The position numbers were made by a program, and so were the translations under genes. The notes under the pieces were generated by a model. It worked only from the letters and a program-made list of their open reading frames with translations, was not told the origin of the DNA and made no database searches. Below, piece by piece: positions 7,993-16,392 of a stretch of 64,000 nt of DNA. The number at the start of each line of letters is the position of its first letter. Within the stretch, counting starts at the first letter, position 1. This stretch comes from Clostridium_S neuense. Lineage in GTDB: Bacteria; Bacillota; Clostridia; Clostridiales; Clostridiaceae. Location: NCBI RefSeq assembly GCF_045310695.1, contig NZ_JBJIAA010000019.1:1-64000 (forward strand), given 5' to 3'.

Positions 7993-9516
7993 TTATAGAG
8001 AACTTATTTCTGTGCCATCAAGCTTCATTTTATAAATGTTTTGGTTATATAGATAATAAATACGGTCATCTCTTATTGTAATGGATAGACCTGAAATGTC
8101 TAAATCGCTAATTTTTTCTCTATTTGTGCCATCAGTTTTTATTCTGTACAACTTGTCTCCATCACTATAATTTTCATAGTAAATATAACCGTCATATTGA
8201 TCCATAAAGCTTTCGGCTTGGTCATTTCCTATAGGCGTTAATACACTTCCATCAGTTTTCATTTTGTACATGTTTGCACCACTTCTTGAGGTAGTAAAGT
8301 AAAACCATCCATTATCATATTTTAATTCCCTTATAAAGTCTACACCAAGTGAAACTTTACCAGTACCATCCTTATTCATTCGGCTAAGTGTGTAATTGTC
8401 TGAGCTAACGGAATAATATATATAGTTTTTATCAATATAGTAAATTGAACCGTCACCATCGGCAATTTTTGATTTTTCACCAGAAACATTATCTATTTTG
8501 TATATACCAGGACTTTGAGACACGAAATCTACTTTATAAGTATACTTATCATCTGCGGCTTTAGACTCACTTTCTGATGAATAGTATGAATAAGGATATG
8601 GATTTATGTATTTTTTAACTGTATAGTCCTTATCAACTAAATCAATTGGTATGTATTTTTTTGTATCATCATAAGGACCTTTAAAATCTACGGAGGAAGT
8701 ACCATTTTTACAAATACCACCATCCATATAAAGACCATCATAAAGTGTTGAAGTTTCAGTTATAGTTTTTGCTACAAAACACAAGCCTTGAGTGTACCCG
8801 ATACTTGGAACATCTATATTAAATTCTTTGACGAAGTAAGGTTTTTCTTTTGTAAAAGTCATAGTTACTTTGCTTAAAAATTGTGTGTCTGATAGCAGAA
8901 CATTAAAATCTGTAAAACTTTTAATGGGCTGTATATACTTATATATAGAGAGAGATTTTTTAAACATTATATTGTCTGGGATATTAGTAAAAGCTTCTTT
9001 AGTTGTTGCGTCAACTACGCTTGCTACATAAATATCCTTAGTTTTGTATCCAGAGGAAACAGGGGCTACTCTGAGGCAGGCACCAATAAGAAGATTAAAT
9101 TTTGATCTATTTTCTGGTAAGTCAAGATCTACTACTTCCTTTGAAGCATAATTTTCGTCTGAGGTTATAAAATCCTTAGTAACTTCAGTTTTAAGAACCT
9201 TTCCGTTAGTATCTCTAATACCAGCTGCAACATGTACAGTGTATTTTTCGTTAGGAGTAAATTGGCTGTCAGTATGTTTTAAAGTTACTGTATTTCCATT
9301 TATGTTGTAACTAATATTGAACTTTTGACCAGTAGAATCCGTAACATAAAGTCTGCTTTTATTTATAGAGTCTGCATCTATGTCGGAATTAAATTGGATT
9401 TTCCATTCTTTATTTAGTGGTGTATTAGTATCAGAATTAAATATTTTAGCGTGGACTGTACCTGCTTTTAATAAAATTATAACTAAAAGGGCAGGTATAA
9501 TTATAATTTTTTTCAT
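7993..9516 (-). CDS. Secreted protein with SbsA-type Ig domain and DUF5050 propeller-like repeats
   Basis: 507 aa. A cleavable signal peptide (MKKIIIIPALLVIILLKAG, cut near 23) is followed by a Big_5/SbsA Ig-like domain at about 28-120 (LNKEWKIQFNSDID, YTVHVAAGIRDTNGK). A middle region (about 125-330) is unassigned. The C-terminal ~180 residues hold four to five repeats of the form Y(Y/F)...LYRIKTDGT, ANMYKMKTDGS and IYKMKLDGT, the DUF5050 pattern expected to fold as beta-propeller blades. Predicted to be exported and to act at the cell surface, probably binding rather than catalytic. The start has GGGGGATAC upstream. Confidence 0.8.
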   Translation of the reverse strand: MKKIIIIPALLVIILLKAGTVHAKIFNSDTNTPLNKEWKIQFNSDIDADSINKSRLYVTDSTGQKFNISYNINGNTVTLKHTDSQFTPNEKYTVHVAAGIRDTNGKVLKTEVTKDFITSDENYASKEVVDLDLPENRSKFNLLIGACLRVAPVSSGYKTKDIYVASVVDATTKEAFTNIPDNIMFKKSLSIYKYIQPIKSFTDFNVLLSDTQFLSKVTMTFTKEKPYFVKEFNIDVPSIGYTQGLCFVAKTITETSTLYDGLYMDGGICKNGTSSVDFKGPYDDTKKYIPIDLVDKDYTVKKYINPYPYSYYSSESESKAADDKYTYKVDFVSQSPGIYKIDNVSGEKSKIADGDGSIYYIDKNYIYYSVSSDNYTLSRMNKDGTGKVSLGVDFIRELKYDNGWFYFTTSRSGANMYKMKTDGSVLTPIGNDQAESFMDQYDGYIYYENYSDGDKLYRIKTDGTNREKISDLDISGLSITIRDDRIYYLYNQNIYKMKLDGTEISSL

Positions 9517-9713
9517 CTTTTGTATCCCCCAAATTTATATTATTTTTTATAGTATCGTTGGTTATAGATACTTTATATAACAACAATATTACAATTAAGG
9601 GGTAATTTACTTTTAAAATAAATGCAATAAATTTTCCACAAATTATTTTCATGAGTAATTTAATTTGAGGATAAAATCACTTCTTCAGCATTGTTAAAGC
9701 TGATTTATATTTA

Positions 9714-10706
9714 TTATTTTATGAGGATTATTCCAATAATAAAAACAACATATAATGTAGCATTAAGCGATAATCTTTTAGCTGATAAATGTTTTTTTCT
9801 TAGAGTTATCCATAATGAAAAAATAGCAATAAAGGTTATAATAGCCGAAAGGATAAGGGATTTATCAAGAAGCCAGGGAGTAAAAATAATTCCAAGCGCA
9901 CTTGGTACTGTAGCTTGAATCATCATAGAACCACTTATGTTTGAAAGAGCTAAATTTTCTTTCCCTTGCCTTACCCATATAATTGCATTTAGGGTTTCTG
10001 GTAATTCTGTTGCAACTGGACTTAGTAATAAAGAAACCATATGGGGTGCCATTCCAAGAGAAATACTTAAAGTGCCAAGATTATTTACAAACATTTGTGA
10101 TCCTATGAAAATAAGCATAAGTGAGAGTATGGTTTGAAGTAAAATTAATGATTTTTTAGGATTAGCACTTTTAGCACTAAATCTTAATGGTTCTAACTTT
10201 GAGACAATACCTTTGGAGTCAGCACTCATTTCTTTATAAAAATAAACCACATAAGTTAATAAAAATAAAAATCCAAGCCAAGGTTTCAATGCAAAAGCTA
10301 CAAGACCTAATCCAATTTTAAATACAAAAATACACATAAACCAAGCTTGATCTCTTGATAACTTGGAACTGTTAGTATTAACAGAATTACCAGCTTTTCT
10401 TTTGCCGCTAAAAATAAGTATACTAATTCCAACAGCAGCATAGGCAATTGTACTTAAAACAAGAGGTCCACCTAGAGCTGATCCAATACCAATATCTTTC
10501 TGATTTGAATTTTTCCCAAAAACAACAGCTATAAGTGTAACAATGCTTTCGGGCAAGGCTGTTCCAAAAGCTGCTAAAACTGAACCAACTGCACTTTCAG
10601 AAATGTTAAAGGCTTTACCTACCCATTCAATTCCATTAACAAATAATTCGCAGCTAAGGTAAATTAAAATTGCTGCAGCAAGCATAACTAAAAGTGATAT
10701 TATCAT
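9714..10706 (-). CDS. CaCA-family Na+/Ca2+ exchanger-like membrane protein, Mn-riboswitch controlled
   Basis: 330-aa protein with about ten helices and the two inverted alpha repeats of the cation/Ca2+ antiporter family: GSVLAAFGTALPESIVTL near residue 40 and LSPVATELPETLNAIIWV near 230. The paired G-T-x-L-P-E and A-T-E-L-P-E acidic motifs form the cation site. The start at 10706 was chosen because GGGAGGAG is five bases upstream; an upstream in-frame ATG lies beyond the site. The 5' leader contains a yybP-ykoY riboswitch, so the physiological role is probably Mn2+ (or Mn2+/Ca2+) efflux rather than sodium-driven calcium homeostasis; that is inference. Confidence 0.88.
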   Translation of the reverse strand: MIISLLVMLAAAILIYLSCELFVNGIEWVGKAFNISESAVGSVLAAFGTALPESIVTLIAVVFGKNSNQKDIGIGSALGGPLVLSTIAYAAVGISILIFSGKRKAGNSVNTNSSKLSRDQAWFMCIFVFKIGLGLVAFALKPWLGFLFLLTYVVYFYKEMSADSKGIVSKLEPLRFSAKSANPKKSLILLQTILSLMLIFIGSQMFVNNLGTLSISLGMAPHMVSLLLSPVATELPETLNAIIWVRQGKENLALSNISGSMMIQATVPSALGIIFTPWLLDKSLILSAIITFIAIFSLWITLRKKHLSAKRLSLNATLYVVFIIGIILIK

Positions 10707-10741
10707 TTTTTCTCCTCCCAGGCAAAAAATAAAAGACCTCT

Positions 10742-10793
10742 GGTACACTATATAAAATTATCAATGAAGCTTGATGATTTTATATAGTGTACC
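10742..10793 (-). terminator. Expression-platform hairpin of the riboswitch
   Basis: On the minus strand GGTACACTATATAAAAT pairs with ATTTTATATAGTGTACC around a small inner stem-loop, followed by AGAGGTCTTTTATTTTTT. It begins one base after the riboswitch P1 stem and precedes the exchanger gene's ribosome site. This is the position expected of a regulated intrinsic terminator. Confidence 0.7.
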
Positions 10794-10880
10794 AAAAGTC
10801 TCGTTTCACATTTTGTGGACATCGCCAGGTTTATATTTAAACCAATATGTTGACGATATCTATCAAACTACTCCCTTTTG
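10794..10880 (-). ncRNA. yybP-ykoY (Mn2+) riboswitch
   Basis: Minus-strand leader matching the yybP-ykoY consensus in order: AAAAGGGAGTAG at the 5' end (P1 plus L1), ATCGTCAACA, then ACCTGGCGATGTCCAC with the conserved CGATGT-type L3 side, a short hairpin (CACAAAATGTG), and GAAACGAGACTTTT closing P1. Established knowledge: this class senses Mn2+ and turns on Mn exporters and related membrane proteins. Identification is from recalled consensus, not a covariance-model search. Confidence 0.82.
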
Positions 10881-10936
10881 TAAGTATGAAATTATACATT
10901 AAGAGTAATTGTACTAAAAAAGTTTTGCAATGTCAA

Positions 10937-12439
10937 TTAGGAATTTTTAATTGGGATTTGTATTGAAAATTCTGCTCCCTTTTTGCCATTACCTGCAGTT
11001 AAGCTGCCATGAAGCTTATCAATTATATTTTTACTTATAGATAAACCAAGACCAAATTTGCCTTTCTTGCCTTTATAAAATCTATCGAATATATTTGGAA
11101 GTTCTTTTTCGTCAAAACCCGGACCATCATCGGAAATTGTTATATCAAGTTTATTACTAAGAGTTATGTTTGAAACTACAGTTATAGTTGAACTAGCATA
11201 CCTTATGCAGTTACTCATTATGTTAGTAAGTGCTCTTGAAAGTTTTTCCTCATCACAGTATATGATGATATTCTTACTAAGGTTATTAACTGAAATTTTC
11301 ACATTATTTTTAAGAGCAATGGCATTTAATCTGTCTGCACAGCTGTTTATGAGCTCTATAAAATCAATTTCAGCATAATTATAATTTTCTTCTATAGAAT
11401 CGAGTCTTGAAAGGTAGAGCAAATCCTCAACAAGATGAGTTAAACGCTTTGATTCATCTATTATAATATCTGCAGCAGAATTACCATCAACTACATCGTA
11501 CTTTACTCCTTCAGCATAACTTTGAATAGACATAAGCGGTGTCCTAAACTCGTGGGATACGTTTTGAAGAAAAGTTTTTTGAGCTTTATCATAAACTTCT
11601 AGCTTTTCGGACATTATGTTTATGCTGTTCACAAGTTCACTGAGCTCGTAATCTACAGGCAAATCAATTTTTTCACCAAAATTTCTTTCTGCAATAGAAC
11701 GTATATGCTCATTTAAAGAGGAAAAAGGTTCTGATATTTTTTTTGCTATACGTGAAGATAGCATAACTGTAATTAAGGCTGCAATAATTAAAATAACAAA
11801 AAGTATAGCATTTATCCAAAATTGAAGTTGATTTATTTTTTGAACACTTGAATAAATAATTATCCAGCCAAGACCAAAGGTATTTTTATCAGATACAGGT
11901 CTTATGACAGCAGCATATTCGGTTCCAGCTACAGAAAATCTTATTGAATCTTTGTAGTTTTTACTTGAGGAAGTTTCAATTTGGCTTTTAAGCTTAGAAA
12001 GCAGATCAGTTGGTATTTTGCTGTTATCTTCCGAGGATGGATTTATTACACTTTTGTTTTTGTCAATTAAAACGAAATCGGCACTCAAAACAGAAAGAGG
12101 TTTTCTTAGTGACCTATCAAGCATGAAATAATACCTAAAAAGGTCATTATTCTTACCGGAAGTAGATGAAGAAGCATGATACAAAGGTTTTGGCGGAGGA
12201 GTATGCTCACCATCATCTGGTTTAAAAAAGTCTGGACCATGTTCAAGGGCTGTACCTTCTATGCTGCTTGCTAATTTGTTTAGCTGGCCGATAATATCAT
12301 TTTGAATGTACAAGCGGACAGCAACATTGAAAATTACAGTGGTAAGAGTAATCAAAAACAATATTACCATAAGATTGTACTTAAAAATTCTACCCTTAAT
12401 TGTAGACTTTCTCTTCATTAGCTGTTTTAACTTAATCAT
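10937..12439 (-). CDS. Sensor histidine kinase with HAMP domain
   Basis: 500-aa class I kinase. TM1 at about 21-41; an extracytoplasmic sensor at about 45-200 (with a proline-rich stretch HTPPPKP); TM2 at about 206-228; HAMP; then the H box FLQNVSHEFRTPLMS (His296) and the ATPase domain with N box, DDGPGFDE and KFGLGLS. ATG 12439 was chosen because AGGGG is eight bases upstream; a GTG at 12448 overlaps the regulator's stop but has no room for a site. Partner of the OmpR-type regulator directly upstream. Confidence 0.9.
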   Translation of the reverse strand: MIKLKQLMKRKSTIKGRIFKYNLMVILFLITLTTVIFNVAVRLYIQNDIIGQLNKLASSIEGTALEHGPDFFKPDDGEHTPPPKPLYHASSSTSGKNNDLFRYYFMLDRSLRKPLSVLSADFVLIDKNKSVINPSSEDNSKIPTDLLSKLKSQIETSSSKNYKDSIRFSVAGTEYAAVIRPVSDKNTFGLGWIIIYSSVQKINQLQFWINAILFVILIIAALITVMLSSRIAKKISEPFSSLNEHIRSIAERNFGEKIDLPVDYELSELVNSINIMSEKLEVYDKAQKTFLQNVSHEFRTPLMSIQSYAEGVKYDVVDGNSAADIIIDESKRLTHLVEDLLYLSRLDSIEENYNYAEIDFIELINSCADRLNAIALKNNVKISVNNLSKNIIIYCDEEKLSRALTNIMSNCIRYASSTITVVSNITLSNKLDITISDDGPGFDEKELPNIFDRFYKGKKGKFGLGLSISKNIIDKLHGSLTAGNGKKGAEFSIQIPIKNS

Positions 12440-12444
12440 TTGTA

Positions 12445-13140
12445 TCACCCCTTGTCTTGAATTTTAAAACCAAAGCCCCACACTGTTTCGATTTTTAAAG
12501 TAGATCCCGCATCAGTAAGCTTTTTCCTTATTCTTTTTATCATATCGTCAGTTGCTCTGGTTTCAACTTCATTTTCAAAGCCCCATATTTTATCTAAAAG
12601 TTCACTTCTACTTACAGCCCTATTTTTATTAATTGCAAGGTAATATATAACCTCAAACTCCATCTTTGTAAGTCCAATATCTCTACTATTAAATTCAACC
12701 TGTTTTAAATCTGAATTTATGGCAAGGTCTGCAAGGATTAAATTTTTAGGCTCAGGGCTGCTGGAATTATCTAGTTCTATTCTTCTAAAAATACTTTTAA
12801 TTCTAGCAATAAGCTCCATTGGGCTAAAAGGTTTGGTAAGATAGTCATCACTTCCAAGTGTAAGTCCTGCTATTTTATCTGGTTCAGTATCCTTTGCAGA
12901 TACTATTATTATTGGTACTGAGCTTTTTTGGCGTACAAGAGAGCAAAGGGAATAGCCATCCATGTTAGGCATCATTATATCTATTACAAGCATATCAGCT
13001 GGTTTCTTATTAAAAGCCTCAAATAGCTTACTTCCATCATCAAAGGTTTCAACATCAAAGCCTTCTTTTATAAGAAAAGATTTTATAATATTTCTAATAT
13101 TGGTTTCATCATCAGCAATATAAATTAATTTATTATCCAC
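12445..13140 (-). CDS. Response regulator, OmpR/PhoB family
   Basis: 231 aa. The receiver has acidic residues ADDE, phospho-acceptor Asp54 (VIDIMMPNMDG) and Lys103 (DYLTKPFSP). The winged-helix output domain runs from about 130 to 228 (LTKMEFEVIYYLAINKNRAV; RATDDMIKRIRKKL). GTG 13140 is preferred: GGGAG is eight bases upstream, whereas the GTG at 13149 abuts the site. Ends against the kinase gene. Divergent from the glycosyltransferase operon at 13.36 kb, which is the likeliest target. Confidence 0.92.
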   Translation of the reverse strand: MDNKLIYIADDETNIRNIIKSFLIKEGFDVETFDDGSKLFEAFNKKPADMLVIDIMMPNMDGYSLCSLVRQKSSVPIIIVSAKDTEPDKIAGLTLGSDDYLTKPFSPMELIARIKSIFRRIELDNSSSPEPKNLILADLAINSDLKQVEFNSRDIGLTKMEFEVIYYLAINKNRAVSRSELLDKIWGFENEVETRATDDMIKRIRKKLTDAGSTLKIETVWGFGFKIQDKG

Positions 13141-13363
13141 ATTAAACACTCCCTACTCTGCACTCTTAGTTTTTTTATTACTTGTAAACCTACAAAAAAT
13201 TGCAGATGGTTTCATACTACTAGTTATAGTTTACCATGAAAGATTTAAAGTATCATTTAAAAAATCATTATACCTCAAATTTGCCACAATTCTGCGGAGA
13301 TTTAAACTGAGCATTTATTGTAAACTTAAACCATGATAAAGATATGGAACGGAGGTTATGAAA

Positions 13364-14314
13364 ATGAGTAAGTCACAGATTCAATATTCTATAGTGGTTC
13401 CAGTTTACAATGAAGAGCTTGTAATAGGCGAAACTTATAAAAGACTAAAAAGGGTTATGGATTCTACAGAAGAAGCTTATGAAATAATTTTTGTAAATGA
13501 TGGAAGTAAAGATGGAACAGTAGAAATAGCAAAAACCATTTGTAATATGGATAAAAATATAAAATTACTTAGCTTTTCAAGAAACTTTGGACATCAATTA
13601 GCAATTTCAGCAGGAATGGATTATTCAAGCGGAAATGCAGTAGTAGTTATAGATGCTGATCTTCAGGATCCTCCAGAGGTTATACTGGAGATGATTAAAA
13701 AGTGGAAGGAAGGCTACGATGTAGTTTATGGAAGAAGAGCTAAAAGGGAGGGGGAAACCTTCTTTAAGAAATTTACAGCAAAGGCTTTTTACAGAACCTT
13801 AAAAAGCATGACAGATATTGATATTCCTGTAGATACAGGAGATTTTAGATTAATAGATAGAAGAGTGTGCGACAAATTAAAGTCACTTCCAGAGCACAAT
13901 AGGTATGTGCGTGGACTTGTTAGCTGGGTTGGATATAAGCAGACAGGAGTTGAATTTGTAAGGCATGAAAGATTTGCAGGTGAAACGAAGTATCCACTTA
14001 AAAAAATGCTTAAATTTGCAACAGATGGTATAGTTTCATTTTCATATAAGCCTCTAAAATTTCCTTTATATATAGGAGGGGCAGTTAGTGCAATTAGTGT
14101 CATATATTTTATAGCCTATTTACTAAAAGCTGTTATCACAGGTACGCATGCTTCAGGTTTAAATTTAGCCCTTTCAATGATTTTCTTTTTAGTAGGAGGC
14201 ATATTTATAATACTTGGAATAATGGGTGAATATATAAGCCGCATGGGTGATGAAGCTAAGGGGAGACCTCTTTACATTATAGGTGATAAGGAGGGTTTTA
14301 AGGATGAAGCTTAA
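13364..14314 (+). CDS. Family 2 glycosyltransferase, DPM1/GtrB-like
   Basis: 316-aa membrane-anchored GT2. The GT-A fold carries VVPVYNEE, FVNDGSKDGT (about 43-52) and DADLQDPP (about 97-104), the nucleotide-sugar and divalent-metal motifs of polyprenyl-phosphate glycosyltransferases. Two C-terminal helices (about 232-254 and 266-292) anchor it. By family it moves a sugar from a nucleotide donor to undecaprenyl phosphate. The second ATG (13364) is used because GGAGG lies eight bases upstream. First gene of a four-gene operon with GtrA and two GT-C enzymes, the same layout as ykcC-ykcB type loci. Confidence 0.93.
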   Translation: MSKSQIQYSIVVPVYNEELVIGETYKRLKRVMDSTEEAYEIIFVNDGSKDGTVEIAKTICNMDKNIKLLSFSRNFGHQLAISAGMDYSSGNAVVVIDADLQDPPEVILEMIKKWKEGYDVVYGRRAKREGETFFKKFTAKAFYRTLKSMTDIDIPVDTGDFRLIDRRVCDKLKSLPEHNRYVRGLVSWVGYKQTGVEFVRHERFAGETKYPLKKMLKFATDGIVSFSYKPLKFPLYIGGAVSAISVIYFIAYLLKAVITGTHASGLNLALSMIFFLVGGIFIILGIMGEYISRMGDEAKGRPLYIIGDKEGFKDEA

Positions 14315-14732
14315 AGGACTGTATGAAAAATACAAATCCATTATAAAATTTGGAATTGTTGGCTGCATTAATACAGGGGTAGACTTTATAACTTTTTCTC
14401 TTCTCTTAAGCATATTTGACATAGATAAACTCCTATGCCAGGTTGGAGGTTACAGCATGGGAATAATCAATAGCTTTGTGCTTAATAAGCTGTGGACCTT
14501 TAACGATAAGAAAGAAAAGGTAAATCCTGCAGCACAATTTGCAAAGTTTGTAATAACGAATTTAATTTCCCTTGCAATTTCTCTTATTGGACTTAATATT
14601 TTAAGCAATAGACTTCACATAAATGTTTATGCTTCAAAGATTATTGTTACTCTGTTTTTGCAGGTTTTCAACTATGTAGTATATAATTTGTTTATATTTA
14701 AGGGTAAAGGAAGTAATGAGGTAGCAGTATAA
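14304..14732 (+). CDS. GtrA-family membrane protein
   Basis: 142-aa, four-helix membrane protein of the GtrA/DPMS-flippase family (FGIVGCINTGVDF at the N terminus and the second-helix LNKLWTF motif are characteristic). GtrA proteins are thought to move polyprenyl-phosphate-linked sugars across the membrane. The start at 14304 overlaps the end of the GT2 gene by 11 bases and has GGAGGG eight bases upstream. Expected role: deliver the GT2 product to the two external GT-C enzymes encoded next. Confidence 0.9.
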   Translation: MKLKGLYEKYKSIIKFGIVGCINTGVDFITFSLLLSIFDIDKLLCQVGGYSMGIINSFVLNKLWTFNDKKEKVNPAAQFAKFVITNLISLAISLIGLNILSNRLHINVYASKIIVTLFLQVFNYVVYNLFIFKGKGSNEVAV

Positions 14733-14751
14733 AAATTTAAGGAGAAGAAAA

Positions 14752-16392
14752 ATGAATAACTATAGAAGGAATATGTTAATTAAAGTAGGCTTAATACTTG
14801 TCCTTGCATTATTAATGTTTTCAAGTGGATATGAAATATATAAACTTGGCACAAGCAGCTCGGCTAATCAATCAAAAGTTGGCTTTCAGGGAGTGGCACC
14901 AGGTGGCTTGCGGTCTCAAAAGCAAAATAATAATCCTCCTAGCATGCCAAATGGAAACAACAAAAATTCAGATACAGGGAAGCTGCCGAATATACAGATA
15001 AATAATAATGGACAGTTAGCTCGTAATTTTAGAGGAAGGCAGAATAAAAATGGAAGACCTTCAAGCATGGGAAGAGGTATGAATTCCACGGCTAACACCT
15101 ATTCTGTAGAAGTTATTATGTACTCAATTATATTTATAATTTGTTTCGCTGCATTATTTATTATAGGGATTCGCAAGGGAATAAAGGATTTTGAAATCAG
15201 TGAAAAATTTTTAATACCGGTTTTAGTTGGTATAGCCTTATTTTTGAGATTATTTATAGCAGTACTATTGCCAGAGTATTCATCGGACTTAAATCTCTTT
15301 AAAAGCTGGGCAGTATCTGCTGGTAATAGCTTAACGAAGGTATATTCAAATGCAAGAAATGCAGATTATCCACCTTTGTATATGTATGTGCTAGCTGTTA
15401 TAGGCAAGATAGGGAGTACCTCGGCTTTTAGTTCCTATTTCAATTTACTGCTAAAGCTGCCTTCAATATTTGCAGATATCTTTACTTCATTTATTATATA
15501 TAAGTTAGCGGGCAAGCATTTAAAAGGGAGTATGAGCACCATTCTTGCGGCAGTTTACTTGTTTAATCCAGCGGTTTTAATTAACTCAAGTGTTTGGGGG
15601 CAGGTGGATTCCTTTTTCACTATGCTCCTTGTTTTAGCAGCATATATGTTGGTAGAAAAAAAGGTGGGAATTTCATCAATATTTTTTACAGCAGCAGTGC
15701 TAATGAAACCTCAGGGGATAATCTTTTTTCCAGTATTGTTATTTGAGCTTGTAAGACTTAAAAGCGTAAAGAAATTTACAAAAGCAGCTTTGATTAGTTT
15801 AGGCACAGCAGCTTTAATAGCACTTCCCTTTGCATTAAATAACGGAATTACTTGGATTTTTAAACTATATTCTAGCACAGTGGGTGAGTACCCTTACGCA
15901 TCGGTTAATGGTTTTAATTTCTTTAGTCTTATAGGAAAAAATTTTGCAAAGGATACAGGTACAATACTTGGAATAAGCTATCATAATTTGGGAATGGCAT
16001 TTATTTTATTAATCACAATATTCTCCTTTGTAATTTATATTAAAGGAAACAATGAAAAGCTGGTACCAGCACTTTTACTTATTCAAATATCAGGGGTATT
16101 TACATTCGCCAGCAGCATGCATGAAAGATACTTGTTTCCAGCTGTTGCGCTATCAATTTTAGCTTATATATACCTTAAAGATAAGAGAATACTAGCTCTT
16201 ATAATAGGCTTTACTATAACGGTTTTTTCAAATACTTACTATGTTTTTCTGCAAGCCATTAAAGGTGGTAATTCCATAGGCTACACACCAGTATTGGTAG
16301 TTACATCTGCATTAAATGTTTTACTATTTGCATACAGCGTGAAAGTTTTAATTGATATTTTAAGAAATAGAGGAGGCGTTAAAATTGATTAA
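14752..16392 (+). CDS. GT-C type membrane glycosyltransferase with low-complexity N-terminal loop
   Basis: 546 aa. An N-terminal helix (about 9-28) is followed by an external Asn/Gly/Pro-rich stretch (about 36-120, for example NNNPPSMPNGNN), then some ten to eleven helices. An acidic residue in the first external loop (LPEYSSDLNLFKSWA) and the YPPLY motif (NADYPPLYMYV) are typical of GT-C enzymes using lipid-phosphate sugars. It should transfer sugar outside the membrane to a polymer or protein. The ribosome site is AAGGAGAAG before the ATG. Family placement between GT39 and GT87 is uncertain; the acceptor is unknown. Confidence 0.8.
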   Translation: MNNYRRNMLIKVGLILVLALLMFSSGYEIYKLGTSSSANQSKVGFQGVAPGGLRSQKQNNNPPSMPNGNNKNSDTGKLPNIQINNNGQLARNFRGRQNKNGRPSSMGRGMNSTANTYSVEVIMYSIIFIICFAALFIIGIRKGIKDFEISEKFLIPVLVGIALFLRLFIAVLLPEYSSDLNLFKSWAVSAGNSLTKVYSNARNADYPPLYMYVLAVIGKIGSTSAFSSYFNLLLKLPSIFADIFTSFIIYKLAGKHLKGSMSTILAAVYLFNPAVLINSSVWGQVDSFFTMLLVLAAYMLVEKKVGISSIFFTAAVLMKPQGIIFFPVLLFELVRLKSVKKFTKAALISLGTAALIALPFALNNGITWIFKLYSSTVGEYPYASVNGFNFFSLIGKNFAKDTGTILGISYHNLGMAFILLITIFSFVIYIKGNNEKLVPALLLIQISGVFTFASSMHERYLFPAVALSILAYIYLKDKRILALIIGFTITVFSNTYYVFLQAIKGGNSIGYTPVLVVTSALNVLLFAYSVKVLIDILRNRGGVKID

